A stretch of DNA of 52,711 nucleotides from Oscillospiraceae bacterium. Lineage in GTDB: Bacteria > Bacillota > Clostridia > Oscillospirales > Oscillospiraceae. The notes beneath the pieces are model-generated. The model worked only from the letters and a program-made list of their open reading frames with translations. It did no database searches and was not told the DNA's origin. Below are positions 1-7,919 of this stretch, in pieces. Location: contig JAFQCX010000034.1 of assembly GCA_017416245.1 (NCBI GenBank), positions 1-52,711 of the forward strand, given 5' to 3'. The translations under genes and the position numbers were made by a program. Each line of letters begins with the position of its first letter. Within the stretch, counting starts at the first letter, position 1.

Positions 1-89
1 AATCGATTTGCATTTTCCCCCTTGGGAGAAAATGATAGTTCGCCTCGGTCAAGCCCTCGGCGGCAACGCTCATCCGCGTTGCATTTAAA

Positions 90-116
90 TGGGTTCGATT
101 CCGGGCTTCTATACCA
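90..116 (+). other. tRNA 3'-end-like fragment
   Basis: GGTTCGATTCC at 92-102 looks like a T-loop. It is followed with correct tRNA spacing by five bases, seven bases, A and CCA (114-116). No matching acceptor 5' strand (ATAGAAG-like) is visible in bases 1-90, and the T-stem pairs poorly. A hairpin GCAACGC/GCGTTGC lies just upstream at 62-81. It shares 13 bases (GGTTCGATTCCGG) with the tRNA-Leu on the opposite strand. It could be a tRNA remnant or attachment-site scar, or chance similarity. Confidence 0.25.
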
Positions 117-123
117 ACAAAAG

Positions 124-148
124 GCACCCCTTTTGGGGTGCATTTTGC
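124..148. terminator. bidirectional terminator downstream of tRNA-Leu
   Basis: Stem GCACCCC / GGGGTGC (124-130 and 135-141) with a four-base loop. Read on the minus strand it ends in CTTTTGTT directly after the tRNA-Leu CCA; read on the plus strand it ends in ATTTTG. Confidence 0.75.
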
Positions 149-235
149 TGGTGCCGCTGACCGGAATCGAACCGGTACGGATTTTACTCCGAGGGATTTT
201 AAGTCCCTTGTGTCTACCTATTCCACCACAGCGGC
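149..235 (-). tRNA. tRNA-Leu (anticodon UAA)
   Basis: This is an 87-nt class II tRNA read on the minus strand. The acceptor strands GCCGCTG (from 235) and CAGCGGC (153-159) pair over all seven positions, followed by the discriminator A and an encoded CCA (149-151). The anticodon loop CTTAAAA (197-203) gives anticodon UAA at 199-201, flanked by GGGA/TCCC. The T-arm is CCGG-TTCGATT-CCGG. The long variable arm fits Leu. Its own promoter (308-336) and terminator (124-148) make it a monocistronic tRNA unit. Confidence 0.97.
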
Positions 236-307
236 AGATATTTCATTTCTTATTGTGCGCCGCCGGCGGCGCTCGGGCTCGCGGCCACAGCGGCGCATAG
301 CTCCGTT

Positions 308-336
308 ATAGTAGCACATTTTTAACTGCCCGTCAA
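308..336 (-). promoter_or_regulatory. promoter of tRNA-Leu
   Basis: On the minus strand TTGACG (331-336) and TACTAT (308-313) are separated by exactly 17 bp and point at the tRNA-Leu gene about 70 bp away. The leader between them is GC-rich and self-complementary (CGCCGCCGGCGGCG near 258-271). Confidence 0.6.
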
Positions 337-369
337 GAATAGGTTTTCCCGCATTTTTGCAAAAATAGG

Positions 370-398
370 TTGTAATTTTCCCGAAAATGATGTAAAAT
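370..398 (+). promoter_or_regulatory. candidate promoter of gpmI
   Basis: TTGTAA (370-375) and TAAAAT (393-398) with a 17-bp spacer, about 57 bp upstream of the gpmI start. Confidence 0.5.
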
Positions 399-455
399 AA
401 TATGACAAATAAAATGCGATAGTATGTGCATATAGATATTGGAGGATTTCTTCTT

Positions 456-2018
456 ATGGAAAAACCGATCGTTTTAGTGATTATGGACGGTGTTGGCAAG
501 GGTGACGGCGGCAGCGGCGATGCCGTTGCGGTTGCAAAAACCCCCACGCTGGATCATCTGCTAGCCACCTGTCCCCATACATACCTGAAGGCTCACGGCA
601 CTGCCGTCGGTCTGCCCTCCGATGAGGATATGGGCAACTCCGAGGTTGGCCACAACGCTCTGGGCTGCGGTCAGGTATATTCTCAGGGCGCCAAGCTGGT
701 GGGCGAGTCCATTGAAAAGGGCTCTCTGTTTGCGTCCTCTACCTGGATCGACCTGGTAGAAAATGCCAAGGCAGGCCACGCTATGCACTTTTTGGGCCTG
801 CTGTCTGACGGCAATGTCCACTCCAACATTCACCATCTGATCGCCCTTTTGAAGGCTGCCCACACCGCCGGCGTAAAGAAGGCCTACTGCCACATTCTGC
901 TGGACGGCCGTGACGTGCCCGCCACCTCCGCTTTGGAGTATGTGGAAATGCTGGAAAACGTGCTGAGCGAGCTGAACACTGAGGGCTGCGACTACGCCAT
1001 CGCCTCCGGCGGCGGCCGTATGCAGGTGACTATGGACCGTTACGAGGCCAACTGGGCTATGGTGGAAAACGGCTGGAAGACCCACGTGCAGGGCATTGGC
1101 CGTCAGTTCGCATCCGCCAAGGAAGCCATTGAGACCTATCGCGCAGAGACCGGCGTGATCGACCAGGATCTGCCCGCTTTTGTGGTTGCAAGAAACGGCG
1201 CGCCTGTTGCCAAGATCGCCAACGGCGACTCCGTTGTTCTGTTCAACTTCCGTGGTGACCGGGCGCAGGAAATTTCCCTGGCCTTCGACAAGAAGGACTT
1301 TGACAAGTTCGACCGTGGCGACTACACCGGCGTGAAGTTTGCCGGTATGCTCCAGTACGACGGAGACCTGAACATCCCCGAAAACTATCTGGTGCAGCCC
1401 CCTGTAATTACCAACACCCTTACCGAGGTGATGGTTGAGGCCGGCATCAACGAATTTGCCTGCTCCGAGACCCAGAAATACGGCCACGTGACCTACTTCT
1501 GGAACGGCAACCGTTCCGGCAAGGTATCGGAGGAGCTGGAGACCTATTTGGAGATCCCCTCTGATGTGATCCCCTTCGAGCAGGCCCCTGCAATGAAGTG
1601 CAGAGAGGTCACCGCAGCTATGTTAGAGGCTATGGAGTCCAAGAAATTCCAGTTCCTGCGCTGCAACTATCCCAACGGCGATATGGTTGGCCACACCGGC
1701 GTTATGGACGCTGTTGTCACCTCTATGGAGGCTCTGGACGAGTGTCTGGCTAAGGTGCTGGCGTGCGCTGACAAGAACGGCTACACCGTGCTCATCACCG
1801 CCGACCACGGCAATGCCGACCAGATGACCGAAACCAAGAAGGGCAAGACCTCTGTGCGTACTGCCCACTCCTTAAATCCCGTTCCCTTTATCATCTACGA
1901 TAAGGACAGAAGCTGGGCTGTGAAGGAAGGAGCTTTCGGCCTTGCCAACGTAGCGCCCACTGTTGTGAAGATGATGGGCCTGACTGCTCCCGACTGCTGG
2001 GAAGACAGCATTGTATAA
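456..2018 (+). CDS. gpmI: 2,3-bisphosphoglycerate-independent phosphoglycerate mutase
   Basis: Interconverts 3- and 2-phosphoglycerate in cytosolic glycolysis/gluconeogenesis, using two Mn ions and a phosphoserine intermediate. The 520-residue product matches the usual ~510. It begins with the metal-binding MDG (Asp11) and carries the catalytic serine in GNSEVGHNALG (Ser62, the same number as in Bacillus enzymes). Further conserved blocks are DGRDVPATSA, the substrate-binding NFRGDRAQEIS and the C-terminal metal site TADHGNADQM. ATG at 456 is chosen because GGAGGA (441-446) lies nine bases upstream; an upstream in-frame ATG at 426 has no such site. It is probably cotranscribed with the Asp23 gene 38 bp downstream. 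It is not beside the other glycolytic genes it often joins. Confidence 0.97.
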   Translation: MEKPIVLVIMDGVGKGDGGSGDAVAVAKTPTLDHLLATCPHTYLKAHGTAVGLPSDEDMGNSEVGHNALGCGQVYSQGAKLVGESIEKGSLFASSTWIDLVENAKAGHAMHFLGLLSDGNVHSNIHHLIALLKAAHTAGVKKAYCHILLDGRDVPATSALEYVEMLENVLSELNTEGCDYAIASGGGRMQVTMDRYEANWAMVENGWKTHVQGIGRQFASAKEAIETYRAETGVIDQDLPAFVVARNGAPVAKIANGDSVVLFNFRGDRAQEISLAFDKKDFDKFDRGDYTGVKFAGMLQYDGDLNIPENYLVQPPVITNTLTEVMVEAGINEFACSETQKYGHVTYFWNGNRSGKVSEELETYLEIPSDVIPFEQAPAMKCREVTAAMLEAMESKKFQFLRCNYPNGDMVGHTGVMDAVVTSMEALDECLAKVLACADKNGYTVLITADHGNADQMTETKKGKTSVRTAHSLNPVPFIIYDKDRSWAVKEGAFGLANVAPTVVKMMGLTAPDCWEDSIV

Positions 2019-2056
2019 CATCCGCAACAACCGAAACGCAACCTAGGAGGTATTTT

Positions 2057-2413
2057 ATGATTCGTGAAAACACTGAAAACGGTTCTGTAAACGTCAGCGC
2101 TAACGTATATACAGATATCGCCGGCACTGCCGCCATCAACTGTATGAGCGTCAAGGGTATGGTTGCCCGTTCCGTTTCCGACGGTGTATACCACCTGCTG
2201 AGAAGAGAATCTATGGGCAAGGGTGTCAAGGTGGAATTCCACGAGGACAACACCATCTCCATCGACCTGCACGTAATGGTGGGCAACGGTGTTAACCTGA
2301 CCGCTGTCGGCAACGCAATTATCGAAGAAGTTCGTTATATGGTTCACAACTGCACCGGAACTGAAGTCCGCGCCGTGAATGTATATATAGATTCCATTTC
2401 TATTGATAAATAA
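2057..2413 (+). CDS. Asp23/Gls24 family envelope stress protein
   Basis: A 118-residue protein of the Asp23 (YloU/Gls24) family. The family links membrane/envelope homeostasis with fatty-acid use, but the molecular activity is not settled. The family pattern is visible as alternating beta-strand segments (SVNVSANVYTDIAG, VEFHEDNTISIDLHVMV) and the AVGNAIIEEVRYMVHNCTG helix. No signal peptide or transmembrane segment is present. AGGAGG lies seven bases before the ATG. The gene stands directly before a FakA/YloV-like gene, the order seen for yloU-yloV in Bacillus subtilis, which supports the family call. Confidence 0.9.
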   Translation: MIRENTENGSVNVSANVYTDIAGTAAINCMSVKGMVARSVSDGVYHLLRRESMGKGVKVEFHEDNTISIDLHVMVGNGVNLTAVGNAIIEEVRYMVHNCTGTEVRAVNVYIDSISIDK

Positions 2414-2458
2414 AAAGAACCGCCGGGGGATCTCCCGGCTAAAACGGAGGTACTACCA

Positions 2459-4087
2459 TTGAGGCAGACGATTAACGGCGCAGATTTCCGCAGACTGGTG
2501 ATCAGCGCAGCTGCATCTGTTGAGATCAACAAACAGAAGCTTAACGAATTGAACGTATTCCCCGTGCCGGACGGCGATACCGGCACCAATATGTCTATGA
2601 CCATCAATGCCGCAGCGGCAGACTTGCGCAAGGCTGAAGACCCCTCTCTGGAGAAAGCGTCCGCCATTGCCGCCTCTGCTATGCTCCGCGGCGCAAGAGG
2701 CAACTCCGGCGTTATCCTCTCCCTGCTGTTCCGTGGCATTTCCCGCAAGCTCAAGGGCGCGGAGAACTGCAACGGCGTTCTGTGGGCAGAGGCGCTGCAG
2801 GAGGGTGTGGATGCTGCCTATAAGGCAGTTATGAAGCCTGCTGAGGGCACGATCCTCACCGTTGCCAGACTGGCTGCAGGCAAGGCATTGGAAGCAGCCA
2901 AGGAGAACAGCTACTTTGAATTTGTTCACGAGGCCGCCATTGAAGAGGCAAAGATCGCTCTGGCTGACACCGTCAACCAAAACCCCGTGCTGAAAAAGGC
3001 CGGCGTTGTGGATGCCGGCGGCAAGGGCTGGCTGGTTGCTTTGGAGGCAATGCTGTGCGCCCTGCGGGGTGAGGATATCGTTGCCCCCGAGGGCAGTGCA
3101 GAGGCAACTGCCGAGGAGGCGACCTTCTCCGATTTCGATACCGATGATATCACCTTTACCTACTGCACAGAGTTCATCATCTCCCGGGAAAACGATAACG
3201 ATCCCGAGAAGCTGCGGGAATTCCTCAGCAGCCTGGGCGACAGCCTGGTGCTGGTGGACGACGAGGAGATCATCAAGGTCCACGTGCACACCAACGACCC
3301 CGGCAAGGCTCTGCACGAAGCTATTGACTACGGCTCTTTTGTCACGGTCAAGATCGAGAATATGCGTCTGCAGCACACCGAAAAGGTTATGAGTGAGCAG
3401 GAGATCGCCCCCAAGATCGCTGAGCCTGAGAAGGCATTGGGTGTGGTATCCGTTTGCGCCGGCGACGGCTTGGCAGATGTGTTTATGGACCTGGGCGTTG
3501 ACGGCATTATTTCCGGCGGTCAGACCATGAACCCCAGTACCCAGGATATTCTTGAGGTGGTTAACAAGGTGCCTGCTGAAACCGTGTTTGTTCTGCCCAA
3601 CAACAAGAACATCATTATGGCTGCCCAGCAGGTGGACGCTTTGACCCCCAAGAACGTGGTGGTCATCTCCAGCAAGACCGTTCCCCAGGGCATCACCGCT
3701 ATGCTGAACTTCAACCCTGAGGGCGAGGTGCAGGAGAATGTGGACGCCATGACCGAGTCCCTTGATACTGTGGACACCATGCAGATCACCTATGCTGCCC
3801 GCAATTCCGATTTTGACGGACACGATATCCACGAGGGTGACTATCTGGCGCTCTACGGCGGCGCCCTGTTCGGCACAGGCCGTGATGTGAAGGCGCTGCT
3901 GAAGGCGCTGGCGCAAAAGGTCAACAAGTCCGGCAAGGAGTATATCACCATTTACTATGGCGAAGACATTACCGAAAAGCAGGCCCAGAAAACTGCTGAC
4001 CTGTTTGCGGATATCTGCCCCAATGCGGATGTGAATTTGCTCCGGGGTGGCCAGCCCGTATATTATTATTTGATCTCAGCAGAATAA
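2459..4087 (+). CDS. fakA: FakA/YloV-like kinase with DhaL domain
   Basis: Homologue of fatty acid kinase subunit FakA (YloV), which phosphorylates fatty acids presented by a FakB (DegV) partner for phospholipid synthesis. The 542-residue product starts with a DhaL-type ATP-binding domain. The metal/ATP ligand loop FPVPDGDTGTNMS is near residues 32-44, followed by RGARGNSGVILS and VDAGGKGW. The C-terminal half has the extra FakA domains, ending in YYYLISAE. The start is TTG at 2459, placed eight bases after GGAGG (2446-2450). No fakB is visible in the window, so the substrate assignment rests on family and on the Asp23 neighbour. Confidence 0.88.
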   Translation: MRQTINGADFRRLVISAAASVEINKQKLNELNVFPVPDGDTGTNMSMTINAAAADLRKAEDPSLEKASAIAASAMLRGARGNSGVILSLLFRGISRKLKGAENCNGVLWAEALQEGVDAAYKAVMKPAEGTILTVARLAAGKALEAAKENSYFEFVHEAAIEEAKIALADTVNQNPVLKKAGVVDAGGKGWLVALEAMLCALRGEDIVAPEGSAEATAEEATFSDFDTDDITFTYCTEFIISRENDNDPEKLREFLSSLGDSLVLVDDEEIIKVHVHTNDPGKALHEAIDYGSFVTVKIENMRLQHTEKVMSEQEIAPKIAEPEKALGVVSVCAGDGLADVFMDLGVDGIISGGQTMNPSTQDILEVVNKVPAETVFVLPNNKNIIMAAQQVDALTPKNVVVISSKTVPQGITAMLNFNPEGEVQENVDAMTESLDTVDTMQITYAARNSDFDGHDIHEGDYLALYGGALFGTGRDVKALLKALAQKVNKSGKEYITIYYGEDITEKQAQKTADLFADICPNADVNLLRGGQPVYYYLISAE

Positions 4088-4092
4088 GTACG

Positions 4093-4122
4093 AAAGGGTG
4101 TGTTGCATAACACACCCTTTTT
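4093..4122 (+). terminator. intrinsic terminator after fakA
   Basis: Perfect 9-bp stem GGGTGTGTT / AACACACCC (4096-4104 and 4109-4117), GCAT loop, then TTTTT. It closes the gpmI-asp23-fakA unit. Confidence 0.9.
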
Positions 4123-4142
4123 CAGAAGGACAAAGAACCCCC

Positions 4143-4291
4143 AAACCGTCAAAATGCAGAATCAAAAACACAACGGCCTCCCCTCAGGGGTGCTCCGCGC
4201 AGAGACCATTCATCAGGGATGGTGGCAAAAGGCTTTGATTTTGACGGATGAGGGGTGAAACACCTTGCGCCGCAAGACATTTTGACAGTTT
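4143..4291. repeat. MITE-like element with 14-bp terminal inverted repeats
   Basis: AAACCGTCAAAATG (4143-4156) and CATTTTGACAGTTT (4278-4291) are inverted copies matching at 13 of 14 positions. A second inverted copy of the inner ten bases (ATTTTGACGG) sits at 4238-4247. The interior has no open reading frame but contains the palindrome CTTGCGCCGCAAG (4264-4276). This is the size and layout of a non-autonomous miniature element. No second copy is seen in this window. Confidence 0.4.
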
Positions 4292-4345
4292 GACGCTTCT
4301 TTGCCCTCTGTAAAATAACACTTTAAATGGGGAGGGATTTTCTCT

Positions 4346-5176
4346 ATGAATAAGCCGAAAAATGCCGTTTTAGAGAGGATCAACGCGGTGAGCGCCTATC
4401 TTTCCGGGCAGAAAATCGGTATTCACGCCGCAGGCGCAGGTTACTTTATTGTTCTTTCTGTTTTCCCCCTGCTGGTGCTGGTGCTGTCGCTATTGCGCTA
4501 CACCGGCTTGCAGGTGGAAACCCTGACAGATCTGGTAGCCGGCTTTCTGCCGGAGGCTTTGCTTCCCTCAGCCAAGCGGCTGATCATCAGCACCTATCGA
4601 AACACCTCCGGCGCAGTGATCTCCCTGTCCGCCCTTACCGGCCTGTGGTCGGCAAGCCGGGGTGTTTACGGCCTGCTCATTGGGCTTAACGCCATTTACA
4701 ACGTGGAAGAAAACCGCAGCTACCTGTACACAAGAGGAGTCAGCGTGTTTTACACCTTTTTGTTTCTTTTGATGCTGCTGGCCACCCTGGTGCTGAACGT
4801 GTTCGGCACCACCATCGTGCAGGCCCTGCACTTTGAAGACTCTCCCCTTACTGCCTTCCTGTGGGAGGTGGTGGATTGGCGGTTTATTCTGATGCTTCTT
4901 TTGCAAACCGGTCTGTTTTCCGCTATGTTTATGGCTCTGCCCAACAAGAGAAACACCTTCCGGCAAAGTCTGCCGGGGGCGTTGCTGGCATCGGTGGGCT
5001 GGCTGGTGTTTTCCGACCTGTTCTCCATCTATGTGGAGAATTTCTCCGGCTATGCCAACATCTACGGCTCGGTTTATGCGGTGGCGCTGAGTATGCTGTG
5101 GCTGTATTTCTGCATTTCCATCGTGTTTTACGGTGGCGTGCTGAATCAGTATTTGATCTCCCAAGGCAAAAAATAA
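4346..5176 (+). CDS. YihY/virulence factor BrkB family membrane protein
   Basis: A 276-residue integral membrane protein of the YihY/BrkB family, which was once mislabelled RNase BN. Its transport or envelope role is unproven. About six hydrophobic segments are visible, including GYFIVLSVFPLLVLVLSLL, FYTFLFLLMLLATLVLNVFG and the C-terminal YAVALSMLWLYFCISIVFYGG. The family-typical AxSYYxxLSxFPL-like motif appears as AGAGYFIVLSVFP near residues 29-41. GGAGGG (4331-4336) fixes the ATG. It appears monocistronic, lying between a terminator and the DUF5685 gene 66 bp downstream. Confidence 0.9.
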   Translation: MNKPKNAVLERINAVSAYLSGQKIGIHAAGAGYFIVLSVFPLLVLVLSLLRYTGLQVETLTDLVAGFLPEALLPSAKRLIISTYRNTSGAVISLSALTGLWSASRGVYGLLIGLNAIYNVEENRSYLYTRGVSVFYTFLFLLMLLATLVLNVFGTTIVQALHFEDSPLTAFLWEVVDWRFILMLLLQTGLFSAMFMALPNKRNTFRQSLPGALLASVGWLVFSDLFSIYVENFSGYANIYGSVYAVALSMLWLYFCISIVFYGGVLNQYLISQGKK

Positions 5177-5242
5177 TTTTCCAAATTGTTACAAGTTATT
5201 CACATCACAGGATTATACTGAAGAGGATGGGAGGTGCTGCAA

Positions 5243-6079
5243 ATGTTCGGTTTGGTTTCTGCCAATCTGCAGGAGCTGTCCAAGGCGGAAAAAGCCCGTT
5301 ATAGCGCCGTGTATTGCGGCATTTGCCGGCAGATCCGTGAGCAATGCTCCTCTGCCGCCCGCATTGGGCTCAGCTACGATATGGCCTTTCTTGCCCTTCT
5401 GCTTATGAGCCTTTATGAGCCGGAGGAGGAAACCGGCAACCGGGCCTGCGGTCTGCACCCCATAAAGCCCAGGGCCTGGGTGGATAACGAATATATCCGC
5501 TACTGCGCCTGTATGAATGTGGCGCTGTGCTACTACAAGGCGTTGGACGACGGGCAGGACGAAGGAAAGCTGCAAGCTAAAGTGTTATGTAAACTATTTG
5601 GCAGGGATTTGGAAGCAATCGCTGCTCTCTATCCCCGCCAATGCGCTGCCATCGAAAGCTGCCTGAAGGAACTGGCGCAGCTGGAAAAAGAGAACTGTCC
5701 CAATCCCGACCTGCCGGCAGGCTGCTTCGGCAAGCTGCTGGGGGAGCTGTTTGTCTATCGGGAGGATCTGTGGGCTGATTCTCTGCGGCATATGGGCGAT
5801 GCGTTGGGTAGGTTCATCTACTTAGCCGATGGGGTGATGGACTACCGCAAGGATCGCAAAAACAAGCAATATAATCCCTTTTTGGCTATGGAACAAGGGG
5901 AAAAATACCCCCAATGGGAGGAGTTTTTGGTGCTGGCTATGGGCCGCTGCACCGATTATTACGAACGCCTGCCCCTGGTGCAGGACAAAGGGATTTTGGA
6001 TAACATTCTGTATAGCGGCATATGGATCGCATACCGAAGAAAGGTGAGGAACAAGGAAGATGGTCGAGGATCCTTATAA
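5243..6079 (+). CDS. DUF5685 family protein
   Basis: A 278-residue soluble protein of the uncharacterised DUF5685 family. Its N-terminus [20 protein letters not shown] and the cluster YCGICRQI near residue 29 are typical. Several other cysteines and histidine/aspartate pairs (for example [20 protein letters not shown]) suggest an all-helical metal-binding fold, but that is inference. ATG at 5243 is preferred over GTG at 5234 because GGGAGG (5229-5234) overlaps the GTG. The next gene, a J-domain protein, starts 20 bases before this one ends. That tight overlap implies translational coupling and a shared function. Confidence 0.85.
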   Translation: MFGLVSANLQELSKAEKARYSAVYCGICRQIREQCSSAARIGLSYDMAFLALLLMSLYEPEEETGNRACGLHPIKPRAWVDNEYIRYCACMNVALCYYKALDDGQDEGKLQAKVLCKLFGRDLEAIAALYPRQCAAIESCLKELAQLEKENCPNPDLPAGCFGKLLGELFVYREDLWADSLRHMGDALGRFIYLADGVMDYRKDRKNKQYNPFLAMEQGEKYPQWEEFLVLAMGRCTDYYERLPLVQDKGILDNILYSGIWIAYRRKVRNKEDGRGSL

Positions 6080-6650
6080 GGTTTTAGGTGTCAGCCGGGA
6101 TGCCTCCGACGAGGAGATCAAACGGGCATATCGACGTCTTGCCAAGAAATACCACCCGGACGTAAATCCCGGTGACCCTGTTGCGGCAAAGAAAATGCAG
6201 CAGGTGAATGCCGCCTACGAACAGATCAAAAACCCTCAGAACACCCAAAGCACCGACCCCTTCGGCGGCTATCGCCAGAGGCAGTCCGACGGGCAGTACC
6301 GGCAGGCGGCTTTCCAATATATTCGCTTCCACCGGTATCGGGAGGCGCTGAACGTGCTGCAATCCGACAGCAAGCGCGATGCCCAATGGTACTATCTGTC
6401 CGCCCTTGCTCACAACGGATTGGGCAATCAGGTCACCGCCTTGGAGCATATCCGCCGGGCGGTTTCCATGGAGCCTGACAATTACACCTATCTGCAAGCT
6501 CTGAATGCCATTGAAAACGGCGGCACGGTGTACCGCCGGCAGGCAGGCAATTATCGGGGATACGCCTGGGGCGGCTCTTCCTTAGGCTCACTGTGTCTGT
6601 GCTATTTTCTGCAGCTGTTCTGCTGCCGCGGCAGATTCTTTTGTTGTTAA
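6060..6650 (+). CDS. J-domain (DnaJ-like) protein with cysteine-rich tail
   Basis: A 196-residue co-chaperone-like protein. Residues 4-60 form a J-domain ([20 protein letters not shown]) with the HPD tripeptide ([11 protein letters not shown]) that stimulates DnaK ATPase. There is no Gly/Phe-rich region or zinc finger, so it is a type III J-protein. Residues about 85-150 resemble TPR helices ([40 protein letters not shown]). The tail is short, aromatic/cysteine-rich ([18 protein letters not shown]) and could be membrane-associated or acylated. It overlaps the DUF5685 gene by 20 bases, and the pair likely works together. Confidence 0.9.
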   Translation: MVEDPYKVLGVSRDASDEEIKRAYRRLAKKYHPDVNPGDPVAAKKMQQVNAAYEQIKNPQNTQSTDPFGGYRQRQSDGQYRQAAFQYIRFHRYREALNVLQSDSKRDAQWYYLSALAHNGLGNQVTALEHIRRAVSMEPDNYTYLQALNAIENGGTVYRRQAGNYRGYAWGGSSLGSLCLCYFLQLFCCRGRFFCC

Positions 6651-6670
6651 ATCAGCACCCATAAAACAAA

Positions 6671-6706
6671 AAAACCTTCCTATGAAAACCATAGGAAGGT
6701 TTTTTA
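6671..6706 (+). terminator. intrinsic terminator after the J-domain gene
   Basis: AACCTTCCTATG pairs with CATAGGAAGGTT around a five-base loop, followed by TTTTTAT. Confidence 0.9.
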
Positions 6707-6731
6707 TATTTGTGCCAGCGCAACAGATTTC

Positions 6732-7185
6732 AAGGCTCCCTCTGACGAGGGAGCTGTCAGCGAAGCTGACTGAGGGAGAGATTTTTAACGGTTAAGTCGA
6801 TGCATTCACATACACCGAGAAAATTGCGGTCAATATCCAAATTGCAAAATCGCAACACTGTCAAATCCATAGCTTCTAATTCGGTTGTACGAATCGCATC
6901 TTTTTTGGTCTGCTCTAAAGTATAATGCCCTCCACCGTCAAGTTCGATGACCAGCTTTGCCTTTGCGCAATAAAAATCAACAATGTAATTTCCAATTGCC
7001 TTTTGTCGTTGAAAACGCACCGGATAATTCCTCAAATACTCATACCACAGTTTGCGTTCCCACGGAGTCATATTCTTTCTTAATTCCTTTGCAAGAGGGA
7101 TATTTGCTTTGTTGTATGCCTTCATATTCTCTCCCTCCGTCAAAAATCAAAGATTTTTGCCACCTCCCTCCTCAGAGGGAGGCTT
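6732..7185. mobile_element. repeat-boxed DUF559 unit (putative mini mobile element)
   Basis: Two related arms in inverted orientation enclose one small gene. The left arm (6732-6779) reads AAGGCTCCCTCTGACGAGGG, then AGCTG, then hairpin TCAGCGAAGCTGA, then GAGGGAGA. The right arm (7130-7185, read on the minus strand) has AAGCCTCCCTCTGAGGAGGG, then AGGTGG, hairpin CAAAAATC/GATTTTTG, then GGAGGGAGA. The arms agree in the outer and inner blocks but carry different central hairpins. The inner block of the right arm supplies the ribosome binding site and the left arm supplies the last codons and stop of the gene, so gene and arms form one unit. Mobility is inferred. Confidence 0.5.
6757..7125 (-). 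CDS. DUF559 endonuclease-fold protein
   Basis: A 122-residue protein of the DUF559 family, which has a restriction-endonuclease-like fold related to Vsr mismatch endonucleases. Features include the N-terminal RKNMTPWERKLWYEYLRNY, the QKAIGNYIVDFYCAKAKLVIELDGGGHY core whose D..E.DG spacing fits the metal-binding catalytic motif, and TVLRFCNLDID. ATG at 7125 follows GGAGGGAGA; an upstream TTG at 7143 lies inside the repeat arm and is not favoured. The last residues (LSLSQLR) and the stop codon are encoded by the left repeat arm. The gene is AT-richer than the flanking genes and stands alone on its strand between repeats, suggesting independent acquisition. A target or role is unknown. Confidence 0.85.
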   Translation of the reverse strand: MKAYNKANIPLAKELRKNMTPWERKLWYEYLRNYPVRFQRQKAIGNYIVDFYCAKAKLVIELDGGGHYTLEQTKKDAIRTTELEAMDLTVLRFCNLDIDRNFLGVCECIDLTVKNLSLSQLR

Positions 7186-7216
7186 TGGCGCGGCGCAATA
7201 TTCAAAATACACACCG

Positions 7217-7753
7217 TTAAAAAAACTTAATTTTGATTTTTTTAGGCATTTTCCACTTGTGCTTTTTCCAAATTTTATTCTTCATAATGATTAGCACAGC
7301 GGTGGCTATAACCGCAGACAAAATAAACCCAATCCACAAGGGTGATAAAACCCATAACCAAGACCAGGTTATATTGCCTGTCAATTTTAATGTTATAAAC
7401 ACGATCGCCAACGTACCTAAAAAGCTTAAATTGATCGTTTCTTCCGTATTTTCAAAATATCGTCCGCTTTCAAGGGAGAAACGGCACTCTTCTAAAATGC
7501 GAATCGTATTTTCTTCGACTTTTGTGCGAAAATTATCTTCTGGTATTTTCTCGCCCAACAGCAACTCATTAACCGAGATTTTCAACGTTTCGCACAACGG
7601 CTGTAGCAATGACACATCTGGAAAGCCGTTTCCGTTTTCCCACCGGGATACGGTTTTGTTACTGACTTCCAATTTCTCCGCAACCTGTTCTTGTGTTAAA
7701 TTTTGTTCTTTTCTGCAATTTGCAATGAATCTTCCGATTTTTTCTTGATCCAT
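7217..7753 (-). CDS. XRE-family regulator with C-terminal membrane segments
   Basis: A 178-residue protein. Residues 5-60 form a helix-turn-helix of the Cro/CI (XRE) type (LTQEQVAEKLEVSNKTVSRWENGNGFPDVSLLQPLCETL). Residues about 108-160 hold two hydrophobic segments (LSFLGTLAIVFITLKL and WLWVLSPLWIGFILSAVIATAVLII), and the tail is lysine-rich. This anchors the DNA-binding head at the membrane. AGGAGA precedes the ATG. The gene has a lower GC content than its neighbours. No target gene is evident; the adjacent DUF559 unit may simply have landed beside it. Confidence 0.88.
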   Translation of the reverse strand: MDQEKIGRFIANCRKEQNLTQEQVAEKLEVSNKTVSRWENGNGFPDVSLLQPLCETLKISVNELLLGEKIPEDNFRTKVEENTIRILEECRFSLESGRYFENTEETINLSFLGTLAIVFITLKLTGNITWSWLWVLSPLWIGFILSAVIATAVLIIMKNKIWKKHKWKMPKKIKIKFF

Positions 7754-7840
7754 ATCATCATCTCCTTGCAGAAATTATATTACATCTATCATTAGAATAA
7801 CAGGACACAGAGCGAGAATATGGTGTTTTTTCCTCTCTTC

Positions 7841-7866
7841 GTAGGGGCGTATCAATTGCTCATCCG
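7841..7866 (+). repeat. family A palindromic repeat (copy 1)
   Basis: GTAGGGGCGTATCAATTGCT followed by CATCCG. Part of the dispersed GTAGGGGCG...CGTCCG family, and the first half of an inverted pair with the copy at 7891-7915. Confidence 0.6.
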
Positions 7867-7890
7867 TTCGTACCATTGTGTGCCGCAGTA

Positions 7891-7915
7891 GCGGACGGTC
7901 AATGGCCGCCCCTAC
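7891..7915 (-). repeat. family A palindromic repeat (copy 2)
   Basis: GCGGACGGTCAATGGCCGCC then CCTAC, the reverse orientation of the family, 24 bp from copy 1. Confidence 0.65.
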
Positions 7916-7919
7916 ATAT

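Noticed and set aside
22-300. 92-residue plus-strand frame over the tRNA-Leu
   Set aside because: It runs through the antisense of the tRNA and a terminator, has no ribosome binding site and looks like low-quality sequence.
2453-3916. 487-residue frame antisense to the FakA-like gene
   Set aside because: It mirrors the codon pattern of the real gene, is His/Gly/Val-rich and lacks any recognisable domain.
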